Assembly (NCBI GenBank): GCA_026225945.1 | Contig: JAMJFZ010000289.1 | Span: 3,470,501 to 3,534,500 of the forward strand | Reading direction: 5' to 3' | Source of the DNA: Cricetomys ansorgei | Lineage: Eukaryota > Chordata > Mammalia > Rodentia > Nesomyidae | DNA: 64,000 bases | Shown: positions 45,801 to 58,389 of the stretch, piece by piece | Numbering within the stretch: position 1 is the stretch's first letter | Layout: each line of letters opens with the position of its first letter | Notes under the pieces: model-generated | Databases searched by the model: none | What the model was told of the DNA's origin: nothing | What the model saw: only the letters and a program-made list of their open reading frames with translations | Translations under genes and position numbers: made by a program

Positions 45801-46390
45801 TTACAGAGTTCTTGATCATGTTGATATCTTATAAAAGGCACGTTTGAATTACAATAATGGAATTTCCTGCTGCACTGGAAATGCCAAGTGCCTTAGATGC
45901 TTGGTAAAACATTTGCATGACAGAAAAAGAGATATCTTGACAATTTTCTGGTACTCATATTGATGCTATTTCTACAAATCTTGTGGTCTTGGTATATTGA
46001 TATATTTTCCTAAACTGAGATAAGTTTTACTTTATTTCATATAGTCTAAAACGATACATGTTTTAGAGAGTACCTATGAAATTTGGAGGAGCAATGCAAC
46101 ATAGTCTGGCAAATTCTTCTAGCCCCTTTATCAGCCATTCTCGAAGGCAGTCTATTTGCAGCCAAATAAAAGTAGGCAGAAGGCTATAATAGGTCTAGGT
46201 AACTGCACATGCTCACTTCTCACTAGAGCCACATAATACAGCGGACCCAGGACCATCTGTGCACTCTCAGTCAGGAATGACAGTCTATGAGTTATATAGA
46301 ATATTGAAAAGTCATTAATTTTAGATAGCTACAACTTTTTCTTAATTTAAGCACAACTTTTATCAAATGATATCAGATACTAAATACATC
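42885..46390. other. Long AT-rich stretch without recognised genes
   Basis: No transposon was recognised with confidence. Open frames of up to 72 codons are AT-biased and unremarkable. C/T-rich text at 43145-43260 might be an old L1 3'UTR complement but is too weak to call. Confidence 0.4.
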
Positions 46391-46392
46391 CT

Positions 46393-46434
46393 TGCAATAT
46401 AATATATATATATATATATATATATTATATTGCA
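46393..46434. repeat. 42-bp perfect palindrome around (TA)n
   Basis: TGCAATAT and ATATTGCA ends flank an AT core, and the entire 42 bp equals its own reverse complement. A further atatat tract extends to about 46451. Confidence 0.97.
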
Positions 46435-46971
46435 ATATATATATAATATATTCACTATACATTGTGTGTTACCTGATCAAATTAATCATAAAACATCAAC
46501 TTTTATGAAATTAAAAGTTTCATGGCTTATAGTTTCAGGCTTATAGGTTCAGGATGAAGAGCTCCAGGATCAAATGCCCTGAATGTTGTAAATGTAAATC
46601 AAATGCCCTGTTGCCCTGCAACTCCCCCCACCTTACAGACAGGGCAGGGCATCGTTTTAATCTGCACACTCCTGGGAGAGCTGTACAGTTTCCAAATGCC
46701 ACTGGGGTCTTCTGTTGACTCTCACTTGGTATTCCAGCAACTGGCCTCTGAATCTTTTTAAGTTTAGTACCTTAGTGGAACTCTGTAACCAAATACTTTT
46801 CTTAGACTTTATGCTGCCTTTGGAATATGTAACTTTTTCTATAATATAGATACGATAAAATTTACTTTTAATATTTGTCTAGATATACCTAGTCCTTTCT
46901 CTTCATGAAATAAAGACAGATTGTTAAACTCTGTGATCAAATTATCATCAGGCTCCTATAAAAATCCCACA

Positions 46972-47185
46972 ATAGTTGCTAGTGAAATGGTTCACTGGTT
47001 CACCATGCTTACTGTTCTTTCAGAAGACCTGGGTTTGATTCCCAGAATCATAGAGTGGCTTACAGAGCATATAACTCTAATTCCTGAGGATCCAAAATCC
47101 TCTTTTGAACTCTGCAGGTACCTGCATACACATGGCACACATAAAGACATGCAGGGACAAATACATGCATTAAAAAGTTTCTAAA
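46972..47185 (+). repeat. B3/B2-type SINE
   Basis: 'tagtgaaatggttcactggt' then 'cagaagacctgggtttgatt' and 'cccagaatcatagagtggct', with 'ctaattcctgaggatccaaa' and a 'acatggcacacataaagaca' 3' part followed by an A-rich tail. The B-box 'gggtttgattccc' is well kept. Confidence 0.8.
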
Positions 47186-47189
47186 ATAA

Positions 47190-48300
47190 TGTCTGTCATC
47201 ACCTGTCCTGAGGGATTAAAAATAATAGGTTCAGTTTAGCCCTCTCCATTAATCTTGAAATATTAGCTACTGACATTTCAGGTAGAGAAATAAAAACCAA
47301 CTGAATTATAATTAGATTAAAAGTTACATGGCTTTCTCAAATATAAAGGATGATTTCCTTAATTCTAGAGTCCAAGTGGATATTTAATTCTCAGTCATTT
47401 ATGCTCCCTAGTATGGGCTTTGAACTCCCTATATGTCACTCTATAACACTACATGCTGGCCATTAAAATTACAACTATTCTGTGAATGTGTCTCTTCAAA
47501 TTACTAATGGTTCCTCAGTCCTATACCGGATGACTCAGCATGTAACTCAATCACTGGGATTACATAGTGTCTTCATTCCTCTTGGACATCTCAGGTCTCT
47601 AGAGAGGTGAAATGTGCCATGAGACCCTGAGATTATTCATTAAAAACCATTGCCAGTAGACTCATCTTCTCTGGAGCACAGTATAGCTGCCAGGGTCTAC
47701 ACAAAACCTCACTCGGCTCTCAACATGGCCCTTTCTATAGAATTTGTGGGATCTTTTTGAACCTAGGACAAATACATATAGATGACTCAAACAAATGCCA
47801 GCTAGGTCCTATAATCCTGCTATGCTGGGAACAGCAAAACCATACTCATTCAGTGTACACTGCTGTTATTGAATATTAGCATGTATCTCTCCTGACATAA
47901 ACCAAGACATTATTGTCCTTTGTGTAACTGAACACTTTGCTTGCCAATGGGTTATGAGCTAAGGAATGCCAGTACAGTTCCTACAAGCACTCAATAATTT
48001 TCTAACACTAAACTTTAGTTTTGGTTATCACAAGATGAATGGAAATATGCTCCAGGATTTTCTGGATTCTGAGCCTACAAGTGAAAAGTCTAGGTTACCT
48101 GTTATTTTATGCACCTTGTTAAACACCAATGTAATCCAAGTTTTTTTCCATTGTTATGATTACCTAACTTCCATTATTATTCTATAGGACAAGAAAACAA
48201 CACTTAACATAGTCAATTCTTATGAAATATGGTCACAGGCATTAAATGACACACCTTGTGACACTTCTTATTCCTAAAAATTGATTAATAATGCAGTTGG
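47190..48300. other. Unannotated stretch
   Basis: No repeat family recognised. The 73-codon frame at 47966-48187 shows no domain. Confidence 0.4.
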
Positions 48301-48302
48301 AT

Positions 48303-48440
48303 TTGGGCAGAGTGCATACATTTAGTCCTTGAACTCTGGAGGCACAAGGAGGTGTATCTTTGTGAGTCTGAGGCAGGTCTGGTCTACAGAACTAGTTCCC
48401 TGATGGCTTGAGTTAGACAGAGAAGCCCTGTCTTAAAAAT
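48303..48440 (+). repeat. B1 SINE
   Basis: 'ttgggcagagtgcatacatt' then 'ggtgtatctttgtgagtctg', 'ggtctggtctacagaactag' and 'gaagccctgtcttaaaaata'. Shortened relative to full B1. Its A-rich tail is followed by the GA/GGAA tract. Confidence 0.8.
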
Positions 48441-48449
48441 AAAAAGAAC

Positions 48450-48570
48450 AAGAAAGAGAGATAGAGAGGGAGAGAGAGAGGAAGGGAGGAAGGAGGAAGA
48501 AAGGAAGGAAGGAAGGAAGGAAGGAAGGAAGGAAGGAAGGAAGGAAGGAAGGAAGGAAGGAAGGAAGGAA
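48450..48570. repeat. (GA)n and (GGAA)n microsatellite
   Basis: A GA-rich lead-in (48450-48500) precedes about 70 bp of GGAA tetranucleotides. It probably grew from the tail of the adjacent B1. The overlapping minus-strand frames rich in Leu-Pro-Ser-Phe are artefacts of the repeat. Confidence 0.97.
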
Positions 48571-48764
48571 AGAAGCAAGCTGTAGAAAACCATACCACTT
48601 TAAAAATACTGACACTGATTTCCATAGAAGCTGGACCAGTTTGTTATACAACCCTTGGGTAATGTTGCAGAAGAAGGGGTGGAATGATTGTAATGGAAGT
48701 TCGATGAGTTTGCTTAGAGATTGTTTCTATTAGTGATATCAGAAGGTACACTCACAAAGTCTTA

Positions 48765-49255
48765 ACAACGTGACTATCCAAATGTGAGCTGAACAAGGAT
48801 GACACCAGTGAACATGCCAAACGGGACAGATGAAATCCCTGAAGCCTCAGTCCTACAGAAGGACAGGCAACTGAGTAAAACTGGAAGCTGGAGGTGTTGT
48901 CCTTCCCAAGGAAGACCACACCATGGGTTGTTCTGTGCCAACAGGTCACCCTTGATAAAATAAATGTACAAATAACATTATATGGACTCAACTGATTAGA
49001 TATATAATTTGTATGCAAACACACACACAAATATGCATATAAATGCATATATATATATAAATACACACACACATATATATATGCATACAATTAAATGTAA
49101 TTGCATTCATGGAATTTTAATTAATAAAAAGAGGTAATAAATAAATAGGAGAGTAGAGAAGAGTATATGATAGAAATTGGAGGGAGAAAAGGGAAGGGAA
49201 ACTGTTTTAATTAAATTACCATCCCCACAAAATAAAAAAAATAGATCTTTATAAT
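48765..49255 (+). mobile_element. L1 3'UTR (Lx-type), plus
   Basis: Ordered landmarks: 'cctgaagcctcagtcctaca', 'gaaggacaggcaactgagta', 'caaggaagaccacaccatgg', 'aacaggtcacccttgataaa' and 'acattatatggactcaactg'. They are followed by an AT/CA tract, then 'attggagggagaaaagggaa' and a final A-rich tail. This is the end of a rodent L1 with no ORF2 retained, so a heavily 5'-truncated insertion. Confidence 0.75.
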
Positions 49256-49259
49256 ATCT

Positions 49260-50560
49260 CAGGGAAACAGCTGTGCCATGATTAAGGTTCAGCACTTTTA
49301 ATGCATTCCTAACAGCTCAACTAATATCTTACTTGTGTATCACTATCTATAAAATCAAGCCCAAAACATTTCAGACATCACCATTTTTTGAACAACTTTG
49401 AAACTGGATCTCTGAATTCTCAGGATAAAAATAAGTTATATCTGTTATTAGCCATTCGGCTTTGTATGCTTAACTACTGTTTTGTTTTGTTTCTCTCTCT
49501 CTTTTATACTAGATCCACTCTATGTGGTCCTGTAGCTCTCTAATTTTTTGTGCCTGGGTCTCTTGAATCATCATCTACAGTATGGAAATCTTCACCATGA
49601 TGACACTGAATCATTTACCCTAGTTGAAGCCAGATCAATTCAATACCTACTTCCTAGATGATTTTCAGGCCCTAGTTCTTAAAGGGGGATTTTGCTAGAT
49701 ATTGGAAAGATTAGACGACATCTTCTTCATAATCAGTAGCTAGTAAAACTAAGGACTGAAATTATAGGGCCAGGTTATACATAAGAAGCATAGGACCGCT
49801 TTGTGTCACTGAGAAGTGATATCCTGAACTGCTCTAATGCGTATCAATAGGTGACTTCATTAGTCATCAAGAGCCCTGAACCTTCTGAGATGGCTGTGTG
49901 ACTGGAGGCTTTCTGATAAAAATAAGGACTTACTATTTTGCTCTCTGTATCAATTCTAACAGTTACCTGCACAGGAAAATTCTCAAATACTGACCATTCT
50001 AGAGACTTTTCAGGCAGTTCAAAATTGTGCAAAATGGTAATTGTGCAATGGTTTCCTTTGTCAGTATAAAAACTCACCTCTTGAGAATCTGTCTTACACA
50101 GTGATCTCTTTACCCATTGCCCAGTCTCACTTCATAAATGTTTGTTTTCATTTACTCTAGAAAATTTCTGCCTGTTTTCTACATTATGCTCCATGTGTCT
50201 TGTCTGAATTATTTTGACAGAAATCTTAGACTGGGAAACTAGGATGGGGGAGTTCAGAATAAGATCCCCTTGGCAATTACCATGGTAGTGAAGACTGTTT
50301 CTGCTAAAGAACACCTGTAAAAGTTGAGGATCCATGTGTCTCAGCTAGTGTTAAAAGCAACACAGATAAAATGAATACATGGACTCAGACAATCAGGCAG
50401 CGTGCAATGAACCAGCAATGCTCCTACAGTTCACTACATAAAAGGGGATTTATGAAATTCTAAAATAACTCAGAGTAATTAATATTTTTGAAGTAGTGAA
50501 ATTTTTAAACATAAGAAGTAAGAAATATAATCACAACTTTCAAAATGATAAATCCTAAAC
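49260..50560. other. Unannotated stretch
   Basis: No transposon or gene recognised. Confidence 0.4.
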
Positions 50561-50563
50561 AAA

Positions 50564-50700
50564 CAAGGTGGTATTTGCCTACCATTCTAGCATTTGGAAT
50601 GCTAAAGCATGCAGTTGTATCTTAAAGCCAGCTTGAGTTCCATAGTGAGATTGAGCTCAAAACATGCTAAGTGGAGAAAAGTTGTCTCAAAAGCATAAAA
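50564..50700 (+). repeat. Old B1-like SINE
   Basis: 'aaggtggtatttgcctacca' then 'ttctagcatttggaatgct', 'agccagcttgagttccatag' and 'agttgtctcaaaagcata'. It follows the B1 order but is far diverged. Confidence 0.5.
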
Positions 50701-50714
50701 TCATTTCACCTATA

Positions 50715-51480
50715 TGTTGTAAAAATAAGATTTAGGATGATATAATAACAACTGACAAAAGGTAAAAAGCTTTAGAGTTAGCACTCTCAACAATGAATCT
50801 AAAGAAAGAATCAATGTATTTAAATATAGAAAACATAATGTCATCTAGTCAGAGAAACAATAGGAATAAATGAAACAATTAAGAGAACCAATGGGAATCT
50901 GTGAGCTCTGATAAAGAATTCAATAGACATAAACAGTATTGGATCTAACATATGAATTCAAGACACAGAAAAAATTGTTTAAATGGGACCAAAAAGCATA
51001 CTTAGAGAAGTATTGATTAAATCTTCCATAATCCTAATGGAAAAGAAAAAAGCAGTTACCTTATAATTAGGGCAGAAAGAAAAGAGAGAGGTGTCAAATC
51101 TAATGAACCCAAAGTAGGTTTTCTCTAACCATGATAACCAAACCATCAATAATTAAAAATAAATAAACCCTGAAAGTGAAAAGGATTAAGAAATGTTTCC
51201 CAATGAGTTTCAAAAGTACCTATCAGTAGGATTTGGTGTTGAAATCCAGCAGTCAGTAGAGCATAGAATGATATGTTTAAATTACTGAAGACAACAAAAA
51301 ATATTTCAATCTCAGAGACTGTCTTTCATTAATAAAGGAGAAATAAAAGCTTTCCAAGCAAAGAAGAGTTAACCAGATTTATCAACATTGGGCCTGCTCT
51401 ACAAGAGATACCAAGGGGTTCTTTTACCCAGAAAACTGAAACATAACTTTAAATAAATCTTTAAAATAACATGTTGTGAT
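50715..51480 (+). mobile_element. Ancient L1 inter-ORF region fragment
   Basis: Near 51335 the text 'aaggagaaataaaagctttc' followed by 'caagcaaagaagagttaacc' and 'gggcctgctctacaagagat' matches the conserved L1 segment just before ORF2 ('gaaggagaaataaaatcctttacagacaagcaaa...aggcctgccctaaaagag'). The A-rich text upstream fits the same region. Old and non-coding. Confidence 0.6.
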
Positions 51481-51600
51481 TTAAGGCACAAAACTCAAGT
51501 AATACTAAGAATACATAGGACTATCATGTGATCTGTAACTTAAGCCTGGAGTTGATAAATGATAGAATAGTAATCTTTTAAAAAATAAAATCATTTTTAG

Positions 51601-51830
51601 CCAAGCAGTGGTAGTAGTGCAAGTCTTTAATCCCAGCACTCTGAATGCAGAGGCAGGTGGATCTCTGTGAGTTCAAGGCCAGCCTAGCCTACTGAATGAG
51701 TTCCAGGACAGCCAGAATTACAACAAGGAAACCCTGTCTGGAAAAAAAAAGCAATAAATAAATATATGAATAAACAAACAAAACAAAAACAACAAAAATA
51801 ACTTTCTCAAGAAGAAAATGCTTCAATTCA
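51601..51830 (+). repeat. B1 SINE with long A-rich tail
   Basis: 'ccaagcagtggtagtagtgc' then 'tctttaatcccagcactctg', 'tggatctctgtgagttcaag', 'gccagcctagcctactgaat' and 'gaaaccctgtctggaaaaaa'. The tail extends as AAAT/AAAC units to about 51800. Confidence 0.92.
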
Positions 51831-51834
51831 ATTC

Positions 51835-54800
51835 TACTTTAAATATCCAGGGATAACTCAGTCACATTCCATTTAAATTTTTATACCATTTATTCAGACT
51901 GATATTCTCAATAAAATATTTCAAGCTCTCAGAAACACTCCAGACTTTAGTTGATTTTACACTTACCTAGAAATAAGATTCACTTATTTGGCCTTACACT
52001 CATTGTATTTGAATGACTGTTTATCCTCAACAGCTCTATTACACTATTTAAAATTTATGAGTAGAAATTCAGTTGAGTGTATGTTTGATCCATGTTAGTC
52101 TATGATCATTATCATTGTTTTCTTGCTAAGAATATCTCTCAGTAGCTGCCAGTATGTTTGTCTTCCCAGAATAATATGAAGGTGTTATTTTGATTTGGGA
52201 GAATGTGATTTTTAAATCTTTGCAGACATTTATGTCAAGTGATATGAAATTTATAATACATGTGATCACACTTTCACACCGGAAGATAGACAGTTCAGAA
52301 TCTGAAGTACAAAGACTCACAAATGAGAAACCAACGTGGCTTATGTTGATGTACACCCACTGCCTTGTCAGTTAAAATTGACGAACAGGAATGTCCGGAG
52401 CAACAGACAGCTTTGACACTGTATGTGATCACTTTCCTTTGACTACTGCACTCCATTTTAATTGGATGAGGAGTTCCTCCTAAAACGAGCCAACACAGAC
52501 ACTAAAATATTTGCAGCCATGGCCTTCTGTATTGTGCCATCTACAAAACAGCACTGGGGAAGACAACTGAGGGACCACCAAATGAAGGGGATGCATTAAA
52601 AGGTGATTCCTACATGCATGGGAATGTCTAGATCACATGAAAATGCTTTCTACAAGAGTATACTGTCTCATCAAAGAATATTATTTGTGCAAGTACAAAA
52701 GTTGCTCATTGCTTTTTAGAGAGTACAACTAATTACTTTTGAAGCATCGGCAAAATAAAAACTGCTTTGTTGTAAACTATTGATAATCATATGCCTATCC
52801 TCTCCATACATATTACAAGGAATACCTGAATATCAACAAACCTTTAATTTCTTTCAAATCCTCCTTCAATGTTTAGTAATAAATATGCCATTTATTTTTC
52901 AAATTGAGTGATGGCAAACCTAATCTCTCAGCAAATGAGTAAAGACTGCTTCCATAATGAGACATTTCACTGTAAAGTTTTTTTGCAAAGATATATACAA
53001 AAAGGCATGTAAGCAGCTTTTTCTAAAATAAAAAACAACTACAACAGATGTGAGAATTTTTATAGTCATTATCTAAATCAATGATGTCTCAGACTGAAAT
53101 TTTATTTTAACTAAAATAAGAGTGTTCTTGTTTGCAAAGCAGTTATTTCTGTGGTTCCTGATGGCCGTGTTGTCCGATCACAGTTAGAGTCAGAATTTAT
53201 GTAGGAGGTAAAGGTTCATAGCCATAAGGCCTGAGCTTCAAAAGTATGAATTCATGGTTGAAATGTGGATTTGCAAGCTAGAAGCTAGATACCTGACAGA
53301 GAAGCACTTCACGTCAGTCAACACTGCTGCTGTACTGAGTAGCTTTGGTTTTAGTGAATGCGATGAGAGCAGGAAGTGGACAGGACTGAGATGGGGTCCT
53401 TTGAACATTAAGGGGATGAAGGCAGGTATTACCAGTCAGGATTCAGGTAGAATTCCAAATATGGTTCTTCTCATATTTTAATGATCACATCATTAAATTC
53501 GTTTATAAGCATAATCATTTTTTATATGATTTCACTAAGAACTAAGTAAACTGGCCCTTAAAATTTAAATTATCATATTTTGGGTATTGTTAATAAATAT
53601 AATTTTACATATGTCAAGTTTTTTTTCAGAACATGTCAAGAAATATTTTATCTTCATAATTTTCCATTAATAAAGATCAGCCAAATGACTAAATAATGAA
53701 AAATCAATGTGTTATATACTTTATTTCATCGTTATGAATTCAGGATACACAACTTATGAGTCCTTTTTTTTTGAGACAGAGTGTCAAACTGTCAAAATGA
53801 CATGTGTCTTTTAAACAAATGGTAATACTTTCAAGAACAGACATGGTAATTGAGTCATGTTCTATTTCCTATTGTCTTATATGTTTTAGACTAATTTAAT
53901 GGCATCATCTCCGTCCTTTTAAAATTTCATTTCAGGGGAATCAGAAAGTAATTATTGTTCTACATGTTTTAGCAGATGAAGCAGGTTATTTTATCCTTGC
54001 CACTTAAACTGAAATAGCTGAGGCACTATAGCATAATGAATACTCTTATTCCAGGCTATTTAGAACACCCTTTTTAATATAAGGAAGAGTCATTACAAAT
54101 GCAGGCAAGTTTCTGGAAATTTCTATTTGTAGGTAAAGTAGCACCCGTTTCTTCTTATATTCTTTATTGTCACAAAAACTAAAGCATAATTAGAAAAATG
54201 TAGACTGTATTGTGAGAAAGTAATCTGGTGAGATGAAGATGGAAACAAATGCTGGTTGTTACATAGCATACGAATGAAGTCAAGTAGAACATGCTACCCA
54301 TTAATAAGAACATACATAAGAAATAAATATTTCTGCAAAAATTATAAAAGAAATCAGATTATGAAGCCACACATTTTTATGACCAAGCAGGACTGTTTTT
54401 CAGAGTCTGCATCTGTTGTAAACAGACCAGACGGATAGATACAGAAATAGAAAGCTCCAGAGAAAGGGTGTGATTCACAGGCTCTGCTTTAATAGCAGTA
54501 TCAAGTTTTCTGTTGCAGTATACCATTCTTTGAAACAGGTGTCCTAAAGGTGTCATCCAACTGCTGAAAGTCAGCTTGTGTTTGAAAGCTTGCCAGCTTG
54601 AAGGCCATTAATTGACAAGCTGTGAAAGTCCAGCATCACAGGAACAGATATTGTACAAAGGGTGAGGCTAGGTTCCCCGCACCAGACCCAGAGAAACAGT
54701 AGAGGGAGCTGCCAATCTTCCAAGACCAAAGCTGGGACAGCATGTGACATCAATGACAGGCCTCTAGGAGAATTTCACTGCCCAGAAATCACTAGAGTGT

Positions 54801-55990
54801 CTTTATAATTGCCATATGGTACTTGATTTATGCTAATTTTTCAAAGTACCAACTCAAAATTATGGGGATATTTTGGAGGGCGGGAGTAAAAAAGAAACAA
54901 AATATCATATTGTTTCTTTGTTTCTGAGGTTTGTTAGGGTACAAAATCTATTAAGTGGCCAAATATACAATGCTGTGGCTTTTTGCAAAGGCCAATGAAG
55001 ATGGGAAACTTATCCTGAGAATAGATATGCAAGGCTATTTCAATTCCTTCTTGCTGGTGGGAACTATATTTGCATGGAAATATAATGAAATTTCTCTTTT
55101 GCCCTTTCTACAAGTGTTCCTCAGCAATTGAACAGCAACACAACAGTGAATACTGAGAAATTGCAGAGAATTTGTTGCGGATTTTCCTTCATACAGCAAT
55201 ATACTAATTATAGAACATGAGATATATTTATTCCACGCCAACCATGACTTCAGCTGATGTGTACACTGACTTCCTTTACTTGACTGCTAATTGCCCCAGG
55301 TGATTCATTTGAAAACACAGCAGAACAGTAAACTATACAACAGACAGCAGTAGCCTGGCTACTCAAAATGGTGAGATAGCTTCATAAGAATGCAAAATAC
55401 GTTACTTGAAAAAGCAGTCTGTCTGCCGCACAGCAATTAAATGCAATGTCTTGACATAAAAGAGCGTCTGTGTCTATTGCATTTGCTGAAGGAGAAGCTT
55501 TCCTGGTTGACAGAGGCCCAGTTGCTCTGATTTCTATGCTGTACACAGGCACAAACTTGACAAGCCTCATGGCAGGAAAAGGGATTTGGGAAAATGATTA
55601 GTCCTCCTTCCCAACACCAGTACCTGATTTTTCTCCAAAATTAATTTCGGTTCATATCAGAATAGAATCAGGCAAGGTACATGTATACAATTATTGACAT
55701 TTATATTCACGATTGTATAAGATAGAATACTAAATATTTTTCTTCAGAAATATTCTATTTAACCCATTTCCATAAAAGAGGCACTTGTCAGTCTCTGCCA
55801 GTGAGGGAGATATTTCTGCAGCACTTGACATGAAGATGCTGTATCATTTAAAGAGCTATATTCCTAATTTGAAGTTACCGATATAAACCATTTTATTTAT
55901 CACATTGTTTCCAGAAGAAACACAAGCATTTGAAAGCAGAAATATTTTCATTGCAATCTGCAACCTCGTGCCTTTTTATTTATTAATTTA
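51835..55990. other. Repeat-poor stretch of about 4 kb; conserved-element candidates
   Basis: Almost no transposon is recognisable; a short 'tttttttttgagacagagtg' near 53766 may be a B1 3' scrap (minus). 54450-54770 is GC-balanced and free of simple repeats. 55240-55320 holds TAATTG close to CAGGTG (a homeodomain-like core near an E-box). Open frames of up to 76 codons show nothing recognisable. Confidence 0.3.
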
Positions 55991-55994
55991 TTTA

Positions 55995-56164
55995 TATTAT
56001 TTGTGTGTGTGTGTGCAATTTTATGCACACATATGCTACAGAACATCTGTGAAGATCAAAGAACTAAGTCAGTTCTTTCCTTCCATCATCTTTGCATGGA
56101 TCAAACTCAGGCCATGAAGTTTCACAGCAGGTGGCTTTACTGTATGAGCCATCAGCCAAGCCCA
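55995..56164 (-). repeat. B3-type SINE, minus
   Basis: The plus strand shows a TG-rich lead, 'cagttctttccttccatcat', 'tggatcaaactcaggccatg' and 'ggtggctttactgtatgagc' then 'catcagccaagccca'. This is the complement of the B3 body and its tRNA-like head. Confidence 0.8.
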
Positions 56165-56444
56165 CGGTTGCTTTTTTAGTTATAATTTATCTGTGATGTT
56201 TTTAGGACTACAGAATTACATCAGGACATTAGTTAATTTGATTTTAAATATATGTGAACAACGCTTGTTGATATTATCTTTTGGCTCTATGTTTTGAAGT
56301 GGGTTGGAGTTTAGAGCAGTGCTACACTGGTAGTTCTCAGGCCACCCACCTACCCCCTGCCTAAATTCCCCCAACTGCAAACTTGCAAACTTTTTTAACC
56401 ATGCATGCAATTCTGATATCTATCACAATAATAAAATGGCTGAG

Positions 56445-56790
56445 AAAATTAACATGTGATGAAACAGGGTTTGTTTTGATTCATAGTTTGTGACCCTTTA
56501 GCACCCCCAATGGTGGACTGCTGTTTGGACTTCTGATGGTCATGCTGGGACCCAATAATTGGGAGTACATGGTGAAGAATTGTGCCCTCTTTATTATTTA
56601 GAAATAAGGGAGTATGAGGAGGAGACTGGGACCCACTAATTTCTTCAAAGTCATACAACCAGGTTCTCAGCTTGTCCCAAAAGGCCTCACCTCCTAAAAG
56701 GTTCACCACTTCCTAACAGCCCCATTCTTTGATACAATCTCCCAACCTTTCAAGCTGGACTTTATGGAACTTTTATTGGGATCATAGGGC
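56445..56790 (-). mobile_element. Probable MaLR-type LTR, minus
   Basis: 'tttgttttgattcatagttt' then 'gtgaccctttagcaccccca', 'ggcctcacctcctaaaaggt' and 'tcaccacttcctaacagccc' resemble the complement of older MaLR LTRs ('cctcacctcccaaaggccccacc'). Borders are uncertain. The 86-codon minus-strand frame at 56449-56709 lies inside it and is not a known product. Confidence 0.45.
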
Positions 56791-56794
56791 ATTT

Positions 56795-57830
56795 GTCTTT
56801 TTCAGGCGGATCAGTTGGTTTTCTCTTCCTTTCAGCTAGTTTGGCTGCTTTCTACCTTTTTCTTTAATTATCTTTATCTTCTTCTCATAATCTGAAGGAA
56901 TTAATAAAATATAGCACACCAAAAAGAGTAATTTTGACTTTTAGAAATAAAATAGAATTTAAAAATTGTTTTTGAAGGAAGATAATTAAAAATTATCTTT
57001 CATACTTGAATCAGGAATATAATAAATGTTAATGTATGGTTTATAGTTCTCTGCCTATGCAGAATTATTAATGCTTTGATTTAAAAAAGAAATATATAGA
57101 AGGAATATATATATAATATTTCACAGTTATTAGCAAATAGAACAACAAAACAAAACATTTACTTTCAGTCATTATTGTAGAGAGTTTGGCCTACATAGCC
57201 TGATTTAATTATTATTTATGCTTGTGGTGTGGAAGACCACCATAGTGGTGAGATTTTGTGGTATTATTATTGACAGTATCAGACAGTGCTGAAATGATCA
57301 AGTTAGTCTCAGATAAGGTCTTCAAAGTTACGACTTCAGCAATTTAGCTCATATCACTAAACTTCCACCTCTTGAAGTTTCCAGAATCTCCTCAAATAGT
57401 GCCTGGAATTCCTGGAAACCATGTATTCAACAGACTATCCTGTGGGAATATTTCATTACTTAATCCTCAACATTCTGTCCTGGAATAACAGTTGCCAATG
57501 GTTATCTCCAAGTACAAGGTTCATTGAGTCTATCTCAGCATGTTCTCAAAGTCTTAAGAGTTCTATCATTGAATCTGTTAAATCCTTAGGGTGTCTCAAA
57601 GCATCTTCTCTACTGCTCTGATGCTCTTCACTTGACTTCATTTCAATCACAGATTTAAAAGAGTAAAAAACAAAAGTAAACAAATATCCCCCAGTAATAA
57701 AGCATTGCCTAATATAGATTACATGTTCAACAAGTACCATGAATGAATGAGTAAATTACACAGAAGAAACATTTTCATCGTTTTTCTAATGGGTTTAAGG
57801 CTAACTAAATAAATATTTAATATGATTTGG
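56795..57830. other. AT-rich stretch, nothing recognised
   Basis: No repeat or gene recognised; short frames only. Confidence 0.4.
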
Positions 57831-57834
57831 AACA

Positions 57835-58386
57835 TCTGGAAAGGGCCAGGGCCAAATATCGTGCAGAGATCAGGGAGCCAAATGGAAGAAGGAGAGGAAG
57901 GATGGTGGAAACCAGAGGGTTGAGGACACCAGGAGAACAAGCCCCACAATGTCAACTGACCAGCACTCCTAGGGGTCCATAGAAACTGAAGCCATAGAAA
58001 CCTGTAGGTTTCCCTAAATACATTACATGGTTGTCTAGATTAGTGTCCTTGAAAATCTCCTACATGCTTGGGTGGGGTGTCTCTGACCATTTTAATGACA
58101 TTTGAGACTCTGACTCTTGCCAGGCTGCGTGGCCCACCCTTGATGTAGGGATTAGTGCCTCGCCTCTTTCCATCCTGCAGTGCCATGCCCCAGTTGTGCT
58201 GTAGTCCTGAGGGGACAGTTCTTTTCTGGGAGAAGTGAGGATGTTAGTGGGTGGTGAGGGGGATAGACCTGGAGAAGATGGGAGGGGATGAAGTAGAGGT
58301 AGGAGAGGAGGGGGGTCGGGATTTATTCTATGAATTGTTTGAGAGAAAAAAATTAAAATTAAATTATAAATAAATAAATAAATAAT
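57835..58386 (+). mobile_element. L1 3'UTR (Lx-type), plus
   Basis: 'gtgcagagatcagggagcca' then 'gaggacaccaggagaacaag', 'aatgtcaactgaccagcact' and 'ggggtccatagaaactgaag' follow the order of rodent L1 3'UTRs. A G-rich segment ('gaggtaggagaggagggggg') and an (AAAT/ATAA)n tail end the unit at about 58386. ORF2 is absent, so the insertion is strongly 5'-truncated. Confidence 0.7.
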
Positions 58387-58389
58387 GAT

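Noticed and set aside
48384..48651. Three overlapping minus-strand frames rich in Leu-Pro-Ser-Phe
   Set aside because: Pure translation of the GGAA tetranucleotide repeat in three frames.
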